This document shows positions 58,685 through 64,000 of a stretch of DNA of 64,000 nt, piece by piece. This stretch comes from Streptomyces sp. NBC_01788. GTDB taxonomy: Bacteria; Actinomycetota; Actinomycetes; Streptomycetales; Streptomycetaceae. A program made the translations under genes and the position numbers. Each line of letters begins with the position of its first letter. The first letter of the stretch is position 1. The stretch lies in contig NZ_CP109090.1 in the NCBI RefSeq assembly GCF_035917575.1, positions 2,232,001 through 2,296,000 on the forward strand, read 5' to 3'. The notes under the pieces are model-generated. The model saw nothing but the letters and a program-made list of their open reading frames with translations. It made no database searches and was not told where the DNA came from.

Positions 58685-59503
58685 ATGAGCAAGCGGAACA
58701 CCCAGTCGGCGAAGACGGCGGCCCGGGAGCGGCTGCGCGTCGAGCGCGAGCGCGACGCCAAGCGGGCCAAGATCAAGCGGCAGCTCACCGTGGTCGGCGC
58801 GGTCGTGGTCGTGCTGGCCGCGGCCGGCGGCATCGGCTACGCCGTCGTCCAGGCCAACAAGCCCGGCCACTGGGAGGCCGTGAAGGACGAGAAGGTCGTC
58901 GCCCCGGGCAACACCACCGGCACCGACGGCACGACCGTGGTCATCGGCAAGAGCTCGGCCCAGAAGACCCTCAAGATCTACGAGGACCCGCGCTGCCCGA
59001 TCTGCGGCCAGTTCGAGGAAGCGGTCGGCACGACCGTCAAGAAGGACGTCGACGACGGCAAGTTCAAGCTCCAGTACATCGGCGGCACCTTCATCGACAA
59101 CCACGACAACGGCGAGGGCTCCAAGAACGCGATGAGCGCCATGGGCGCCGCGCTCGACGTCAGCCCCGAGGCGTTCCTCGAGTACAAGTCCGCCCTGTAC
59201 TCGACGAAGTGGCACCCTGAGGAGACCGACGACAAGTTCAAGAACGACGACTACCTCATCAAGGTGGCGGACACCGTGCCGGCCCTGAAGGACAACGCGT
59301 CGTTCCGCGACGCCGTCAAGAGCGGCAAGTACGACGCCTGGGCGGTCGCCATGTCGAAGACCTTCGACAACAACAAGGACGGGGTGACCGGCACCCCGAG
59401 CCTGGTCATGGACGGCAAGAAGGTGACCACGCCCGGCACCGACAACCCGCCGATGACGGTGGACGATTTCAACGCGGCGGTGGACGCGGCCCTCAAGGGC
59501 TGA
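58685..59503 (+). CDS. Second membrane-anchored DsbA-like thioredoxin-fold protein
   Basis: 272 residues. A very basic N-terminus is followed by one membrane segment (LTVVGAVVVVLAAAGGIGYAVV) and an exported thioredoxin fold with redox motif CPIC in DPRCPICGQFEEAVG and the cis-Pro loop VTGTPSLVMDG. The family assists disulfide formation or reduction outside the membrane. It differs from the CPAC protein at 27688, so their redox potentials may differ. GGAGAAC lies about 8 bases before the ATG. The neighbouring membrane protein may be a partner. Confidence 0.9.
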   Translation: MSKRNTQSAKTAARERLRVERERDAKRAKIKRQLTVVGAVVVVLAAAGGIGYAVVQANKPGHWEAVKDEKVVAPGNTTGTDGTTVVIGKSSAQKTLKIYEDPRCPICGQFEEAVGTTVKKDVDDGKFKLQYIGGTFIDNHDNGEGSKNAMSAMGAALDVSPEAFLEYKSALYSTKWHPEETDDKFKNDDYLIKVADTVPALKDNASFRDAVKSGKYDAWAVAMSKTFDNNKDGVTGTPSLVMDGKKVTTPGTDNPPMTVDDFNAAVDAALKG

Positions 59504-59526
59504 CCCCGGCCGGGAGCGTCCAGGAG

Positions 59527-60117
59527 CTAGGAGCCCTGGGTGTTCCCGTCGAGCTCCGCGAGGAAGCCGAGCGCCACCCGCCAGGTGGCCTCGGCTGCCT
59601 CCCCGTCGTAGTCCGGCAGGACGGGGTCGGTGTAGAGGTGGCCGGCCCCGGCGTAGCGGTAGACCTCCACGTCGGCGCCGGTCCGGCCCATCTGGAGGTA
59701 CCAGGCGCTCAGCCAGTCGTCCGGCTCGAACGGGTCGGGTTCGGCCACGTGCAGCTGGACGGGCAGGTCCTCGGCACTCGCGTTCGGCGCGACGTCCGAG
59801 GTGCCGTGCAGCAGGAGCAGCCCGCGGGCCTTCTCGTCACCGAGCGCGAGCGTCTGCGCGATGGCGGCCCCGAACGAGAACCCGGCATAGACGAGGCCGC
59901 GCTCCGAGTAGGGCGCCGCCCCCAGCACGGCCCGCTTGAGCAGCTCGTCCTTGCCGATCGCTTCCTTGCAGGCCGTGCCCTCCTCGACCGTGTCGAACGT
60001 ACGGCCCTCGAAGAGGTCCGGGGTCCACACCTCGTGCCCGGCGGAACGCAGCCGGTCCGCGGCCTGGCGCACCGCGGGTCCGAGGCCGTAGGTCGAGTGG
60101 AAGAGCACGATGTTCAT
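59527..60117 (-). CDS. Dienelactone hydrolase-family protein
   Basis: 196 residues. MNIVLFHSTYGLGPAVRQAA, then the elbow GFSFGAAIAQTLAL with serine as nucleophile (classical dienelactone hydrolases use cysteine), an Asp in the ADLPVQLHVAEPDPFEP segment and His in AGAGHLYTDP. It is an alpha/beta hydrolase with no signal peptide. Substrate unknown; perhaps an ester or lactone. It is convergent with the DsbA-like gene and divergent from the MscS gene across about 170 bases. Confidence 0.85.
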   Translation of the reverse strand: MNIVLFHSTYGLGPAVRQAADRLRSAGHEVWTPDLFEGRTFDTVEEGTACKEAIGKDELLKRAVLGAAPYSERGLVYAGFSFGAAIAQTLALGDEKARGLLLLHGTSDVAPNASAEDLPVQLHVAEPDPFEPDDWLSAWYLQMGRTGADVEVYRYAGAGHLYTDPVLPDYDGEAAEATWRVALGFLAELDGNTQGS

Positions 60118-60290
60118 GAGCCCATGGTGCCAGCCGGGTACGACGGCCTCCGACCGGCCGGGTGCGCGCCCGCCCGGGAGGGGCCCGTGGACAGGCCCGG
60201 AGAGAGGATCGTCACACCGCCCCCGGCCCTACCCGCGATCTTCACGCTCACACATGTTCACACCGCGCGTCGCGGGTTAGGTTCGCAGGC

Positions 60291-61391
60291 ATGGAGAACG
60301 TACTCCGCCCTCTGATCGTCGTCGGCGGCTCGGTCGTCCTCACGCTGGTCATCGGCTGGGCCACCGACCTGCTGCTGCGCAAGGCCGACGAACGGCACCA
60401 CGACAATCCGCTGTGGGGCCTGCTGCGCCGTGCCCGCGTCCCCTACCAGCTCGTGCTGTGCGCCGCCCTGCTGCGCGGCTCCTACGACCAGGCCGAGCTG
60501 CTGGAGGAGCACCGGGTCGGGATCGGCCGGACGCTGACGCTGGTGCTGATCGGGTCGGCGGCGTGGCTGGTGATCCGGATCGCGGGGGCCGTCGTCGAGA
60601 CCACGTACACGCGGTACGCCAACTCCCGCGCCCACCGGGATCCGGCCCGGGTGCGGCGGGTGCGCACCCAGGTCGAGCTGATCATGCGTGTGGTCTCGGC
60701 GGTGGTCATCGTGGTGGCGGCGGCCTCGATGCTGCTGACCTTCCCGGCGATGCGCGCGGCCGGCGCCTCGCTGCTGGCCTCGGCCGGCCTCCTCGGCATC
60801 GTCGCCGGTGTCGCCGCGCAGTCCACGCTGAGCAACATGTTCGCGGGGCTGCAGATCGCCTTCGGCGACATGGTGCGGATCGGCGACACCGTGGTCGTCA
60901 ACGGCGAGTGGGGCACGGTCGAGGAGATCACGCTGACGTTCCTGACGGTACGGACCTGGGACGAGCGCCGGATCACCATGCCGGTGTCGTACTTCACGTC
61001 CAACCCGTTCGAGAACTGGTCGCGCGGCACCCCGCAGATGACCGGCACCGTCTACTTCCACCTCGACCACTGCGCGCCGATGGACGCGATGCGCGAGAAG
61101 CTGCGCGACATCCTGCGCGAGTGCCCGGCCTGGGACGGCCGCGCCTACAACCTGGTGGTCACGGACACGACGCCGACGACGATGGAGGTACGGGCCCTGG
61201 TGACGGCCAAGGACGCCGGCGACATCTGGACGGTACGGGTCGTGGTCCGCGAGCAGCTGCTGCGCTGGCTCTCCGAACACCACCCCTACGCCCTCCCCCG
61301 CATCAACACGGCCCAAGCCGTACCACCGCCGGCCCGCCACGACGGCACACCCCGCCCCGCCTTCGAGGACTCCCGGACCGGCCCCGCCTGA
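60291..61391 (+). CDS. MscS-type mechanosensitive channel
   Basis: 366 residues. Membrane segments near LIVVGGSVVLTLVIGWAT, LTLVLIGSAAWLVIRIAGAV and IMRVVSAVVIVVAAASMLL lead to the pore helix AAGASLLASAGLLGIVAGVA, followed by AAQSTLSNMFAGLQIAFGDMVRIGD and the beta domain with WGTVEEITLTFLTVRTWD. It opens under membrane tension to release solutes. The ATG at 60291 follows TTAGGTTCG, which may be a -10 region, so the leader may be very short. A hairpin terminator follows. Confidence 0.93.
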   Translation: MENVLRPLIVVGGSVVLTLVIGWATDLLLRKADERHHDNPLWGLLRRARVPYQLVLCAALLRGSYDQAELLEEHRVGIGRTLTLVLIGSAAWLVIRIAGAVVETTYTRYANSRAHRDPARVRRVRTQVELIMRVVSAVVIVVAAASMLLTFPAMRAAGASLLASAGLLGIVAGVAAQSTLSNMFAGLQIAFGDMVRIGDTVVVNGEWGTVEEITLTFLTVRTWDERRITMPVSYFTSNPFENWSRGTPQMTGTVYFHLDHCAPMDAMREKLRDILRECPAWDGRAYNLVVTDTTPTTMEVRALVTAKDAGDIWTVRVVVREQLLRWLSEHHPYALPRINTAQAVPPPARHDGTPRPAFEDSRTGPA

Positions 61392-61429
61392 CCTTTGGCC
61401 GGGAGCGAGACCCGGACCGGCCCCGCGGT

Positions 61430-61454
61430 CACCGCCCGGTCACCACGGGCGGTG
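61430..61454. terminator. Terminator between MscS-type gene and SDR gene
   Basis: CACCGCCCG (61430-61438), a 7-base loop and CGGGCGGTG (61446-61454). It lies in the 66-base gap between convergent stops. Confidence 0.8.
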
Positions 61455-61457
61455 GGG

Positions 61458-62198
61458 TCAGTGGCCGCGTTCCGCGCCGCCGTTGACCTGGATGATCTGG
61501 GAGGTGATGTGGGCGGCGGACGGTGAGGCCAGCCAGTGCAGGGTGGCCGCGATGTCGCCCGGGGTTCCGGCGCGGCCGGTGGAGGTCTCGGCGACGAGGC
61601 GTTCGCGGCGGGCGTCGTCCATCGAGTCGCCGAAGAAGTCGGTGTCCTCGACGTATCCCGGCGCGACCAGGTTCACCGTGATCCCGCGCGGGCCCAACTG
61701 GCGGGCGAGGTCGTGGGCGTAGGGGTGCAGGGCGGCCTTGGAGGCGGCGTAGGCGCCGCTGCCCGAACCGCGGTAGGCGGCGATGGAGCTGAGGAACAGC
61801 ACCCGGCCGCCCGGTTCGGCGAGCCGCTCCTTGAGGGCCTCCGTGAGCAGCACCGCGGTCAGGGTGTTGATCCGGAAGTTCACCATCCAGTTGTCGGCGA
61901 CGAGTTCGAGCGGGTCCTCCCGCTCCACCCGCGGCTCCAGCCGCCCCGACCCCCCGGCGCTGTGGATCAGCACGTCCACCGCCCCGAGTTCGTCGGCCAC
62001 GAACCGGGCGACCGACCGCGCCCCGGCCACGTCACCCACGTCGGCGGCGAACGTCAACGCGCCCGGCACCCCGGCCCCGTGCAGCACCTCGCCCCGACGG
62101 CCGAGCAGCAGCACCCGGTCCCCGCCGGTCGCGAAGGTCAGCGCCGCGGCGAGTCCGATCCCCGTACCGCCCCCGCTGATGACGACGTTGCGACTCAT
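61458..62198 (-). CDS. Short-chain dehydrogenase/reductase
   Basis: 246 residues. NVVISGGGTGIGLAAALTFA is the cofactor loop, VLIHSAGGSG follows, then LSSIAAYRGS gives the catalytic Ser and GAYAASKAALHPYAHDLA the Tyr-x3-Lys pair. The C-terminal PGYVEDTDFFGDS and ITSQIIQVNGGAE are standard. It reduces or oxidises an alcohol/ketone with NAD(P); substrate unknown. It is followed at the left by the terminator and begins 53 bases from the antiporter stop. Confidence 0.9.
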   Translation of the reverse strand: MSRNVVISGGGTGIGLAAALTFATGGDRVLLLGRRGEVLHGAGVPGALTFAADVGDVAGARSVARFVADELGAVDVLIHSAGGSGRLEPRVEREDPLELVADNWMVNFRINTLTAVLLTEALKERLAEPGGRVLFLSSIAAYRGSGSGAYAASKAALHPYAHDLARQLGPRGITVNLVAPGYVEDTDFFGDSMDDARRERLVAETSTGRAGTPGDIAATLHWLASPSAAHITSQIIQVNGGAERGH

Positions 62199-62250
62199 GG
62201 GCCGGAGCGTACCGAGACGGCACCGGCCGGTCCCGGATGTCGGGCGCGGC

Positions 62251-63837
62251 TCACCGCAGACTGCGTACGTCCAGGTGGCGCAGTACCCGGTCCACGATCT
62301 CCGGGTCGGCCCCCGGCTCCCTGCGCGCCGCCAGCACCTCGTGCCGCGCCGCGCTCAGCATCTCGCTCTGGATCCGCCGCAGCCGCTTCAGCCTCCGTAC
62401 GCGCTTGTCGTGGCCCTCCCTGCGCTCCTCCTCCCCCCACTGCGGGCTGATCCGCAGCCCGATGTCGAAGGCCCGCCGCAGCATCTGCTCGGACAGCTCC
62501 TCCGGCAGTTCCTCGACCTCCTCGATCTCCCGCAGCCGCCGTCTGGCCGCCCGCGAAGCCCGCGCCGCCAGTTCCTCCTCGAACTCCTTCTCCCGTTCGG
62601 TGTCCGCCCGCACCCCCAGCCGTTTGACCAGCCACGGCAGCGTGAGCCCCTGGAGGACGAGCGTCGCCATGATCACCCCGAAGGCGATGAACACGATCTC
62701 GTCCCGGTCGGGGAAGGGCGCGCCGCTGTCCGTCCTCAGCGGAATGGCCAGGGCGAGCGCCACCGAGGCCACCCCGCGCATCCCGGACCACCACATGACG
62801 ACGGTCTCCCGCCAGGTCATGGGGATGTCCTCCTCGTAGTCCCGCAGGGCGTGCAGCCGTCTGGTGAGCCAGGTGGCCGGCAGCAGCCACACCAGCCGCA
62901 CGAGCACCACCACGCCCACGACCACGCCCGCCCAGCCCAGCAGCTCGCCCCAGCGGCCCGAGGCGGTGCGCAGCGCGTTGTGCAGTTCGAGGCCGATCAG
63001 CCCGAACGCGACCCCGGTGACGAGCGTGTCCACGACGTCCCAGACGGTGTGCCCGGCCAGCCGGGTCATCACGTCGTCGGCGTCGGAGGCGTACTCCGCC
63101 AGGAACAGCGCGGTGGTGAGCACGGCGAGGACCCCGGAGCCGTGCAGCTCCTCGGCCAGCACGTAGGAGGCGTACGGCACGAGCAGCGTCAGCCCGATCT
63201 GCAGGGTCGGGTCCCCCAGCAGGTCCAGCACCTTGTTCGTGCCCCAGCCGAGCAGCATGCCGACGGCCACCGCCACCACCGCGGACAGCACCAGGTCGAG
63301 CCCGGCCCGCCAGGCCGAGAACTCCCCGCTGACGGCGGCGGCGATGGCCACGTGGTAGAGGACGATGGCGGTGACGTCGTTGAACAGCCCCTCGCCCTCC
63401 AGGATCGACACCAGGCGGCGCGGCAGCCCGAGCTGTCCGGCCACGGCGGTCGCAGCGACCGGGTCGGGAGGCGCGACCAGCGCGCCCAGGGCCACGGCGG
63501 CTGCGACGGACAGCCCCGGCACGATGGCGTGGGAGACGAGAGCGACACAGAAGGTGGTGACGAACACCAGCGCCACGGCCAGCAGGAAGATCGGCCGTTT
63601 GTGCGCCGTGAACTGCCGCCAGGACGTGCGCCGTACGGCGGCGTAGAGCAGCGGCGGCAGCAGGGCGGGCAGGATCAGGGCGGGCGGGATGTCGATGTTG
63701 GGCACGAAGTGGAGCACGGCGAGGGCGATCCCGAGCAGCGTCATCAGGACCGGCGCGGGCAGCCCGAGCCGGTCGCCGACCGGGACGCTGATCACGGCCC
63801 CCAGCAACACGACGAACAGCAGGGCCAACTGATCCAC
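62251..63837 (-). CDS. Na+/H+ antiporter (CPA1 family)
   Basis: 528 residues from the GTG at 63837, which has GGAG 8 bases ahead; a GTG ten codons upstream (63867) abuts a palindrome. Twelve or so membrane segments start with VDQLALLFVVLLGAVISVPV; PPDPVAATAVAGQLG and EGEGLFNDVTAIVLYHV are the ion-binding motifs. A 120-residue charged helical tail follows. It exchanges Na+ or K+ for H+ for pH and salt balance. The reader should treat the exact start as open. Confidence 0.9.
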   Translation of the reverse strand: MDQLALLFVVLLGAVISVPVGDRLGLPAPVLMTLLGIALAVLHFVPNIDIPPALILPALLPPLLYAAVRRTSWRQFTAHKRPIFLLAVALVFVTTFCVALVSHAIVPGLSVAAAVALGALVAPPDPVAATAVAGQLGLPRRLVSILEGEGLFNDVTAIVLYHVAIAAAVSGEFSAWRAGLDLVLSAVVAVAVGMLLGWGTNKVLDLLGDPTLQIGLTLLVPYASYVLAEELHGSGVLAVLTTALFLAEYASDADDVMTRLAGHTVWDVVDTLVTGVAFGLIGLELHNALRTASGRWGELLGWAGVVVGVVVLVRLVWLLPATWLTRRLHALRDYEEDIPMTWRETVVMWWSGMRGVASVALALAIPLRTDSGAPFPDRDEIVFIAFGVIMATLVLQGLTLPWLVKRLGVRADTEREKEFEEELAARASRAARRRLREIEEVEELPEELSEQMLRRAFDIGLRISPQWGEEERREGHDKRVRRLKRLRRIQSEMLSAARHEVLAARREPGADPEIVDRVLRHLDVRSLR

Positions 63838-63869
63838 GCTCAGCGCTCCGGGACGTCGGACGTTCACAC

Positions 63870-63888
63870 GGCAGGCTTCAAGCCTGCC
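63870..63888. promoter_or_regulatory. Palindrome upstream of the antiporter gene
   Basis: GGCAGGCTT-C-AAGCCTGCC, 9-bp arms around one base. It is 33 bases upstream of the preferred antiporter start and follows the partial GNAT gene. It could be an operator, or as RNA a hairpin terminating the GNAT transcript. Confidence 0.45.
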
Positions 63889-63925
63889 ATGCCGCCCCGC
63901 TCACCGGCCGCTTCGGACCCGCGGG

Positions 63926-64000
63926 CTACAAGGCGCGCCGCATCGCGCGGTGCGGGATGCCCGCGTCGGGGAACTCCGGTCCGTACGCCGCGTAACCCAG
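63926..64000 (-). CDS. GNAT-family acetyltransferase, C-terminal end only
   Basis: The last 24 codons and stop of a leftward gene that runs off the right edge: LGYAAYGPEFPDAGIPHRAM, then RRAL. This end (YxxYGPEFPDAGIPHRAM) is typical of GNAT-type N-acetyltransferases in Streptomyces. The substrate cannot be told from this short part. It is 58 bases or so from the antiporter's longer start codon, on the same strand. Confidence 0.6.
   Translation of the reverse strand: MGYAAYGPEFPDAGIPHRAMRRAL

Overview
The window is chromosomal DNA of a Streptomyces-type actinomycete. GC content is very high, GTG starts are common, ATGA/GTGA overlaps between genes are frequent, and the gene order (gltB-gltD, lgt-trpA-trpB-trpM-trpC, trpE-hisI, hisF-priA-hisH-hisB-hisC-hisD, dnaE) matches, from memory, the core block of Streptomyces coelicolor around its glt, trp and his loci. 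About 60 genes are supported. I saw no tRNA, rRNA, intact IS element or CRISPR array.

Layout. 1-5860: end of a SIMPL-domain gene, a Tat-exported 5'-nucleotidase, then a convergent siderophore-type pair (PLP decarboxylase and amine N-hydroxylase), followed by a non-coding stretch with a frameshifted gene relic and a 30-bp tandem repeat. 5862-11883: aminopeptidase N, chorismate mutase, a zinc metallopeptidase, a rhomboid protease and a GH46 chitosanase with an altered active-site loop. 12065-18137: glutamate synthase small and large subunits. 18539-26536: a VIT/CCC1 iron or manganese transporter with an iron-box-like site, divergent from a tightly coupled operon of four different ADP-ribosylglycohydrolase-fold proteins, a class III CoA-transferase and a CitE-like CoA lyase. 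26596-35712: a leftward run hisI-trpE-(three membrane proteins)-trpC-trpM-trpB-trpA-dsbA-like-lgt. 35877-37784: a DinB-like protein and an MFS exporter. 37879-43743: the his operon, including ridA and two very small open frames. 43938-47985: a beta-solenoid membrane protein, a TPR-like protein, a Lon-N-domain protein and a YbaK deacylase. 48105-52233: membrane protein, ABC exporter and NYN-domain nuclease. 52482-63837: a small basic protein, dnaE, a DUF2252 protein, a second DsbA-like protein, a hydrolase, an MscS channel, an SDR and a Na+/H+ antiporter, ending in a GNAT fragment.

How the genes work together. The central 20 kb makes tryptophan and histidine. trpF and hisA are absent as separate genes; the single PriA isomerase presumably serves both pathways. 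Chorismate mutase (toward Phe/Tyr) and TrpE compete for chorismate. GltBD supplies the glutamate used by HisC and the nitrogen economy. The four-glycohydrolase operon is the most unusual assembly: its members keep the fold but carry different metal-site motifs, and one appears to have lost the canonical residues. The strongest regulatory signals are a DmdR/IdeR-like iron box before the VIT gene, an 11-bp-arm palindrome before hisD, and several hairpins that overlap stop codons of convergent genes.
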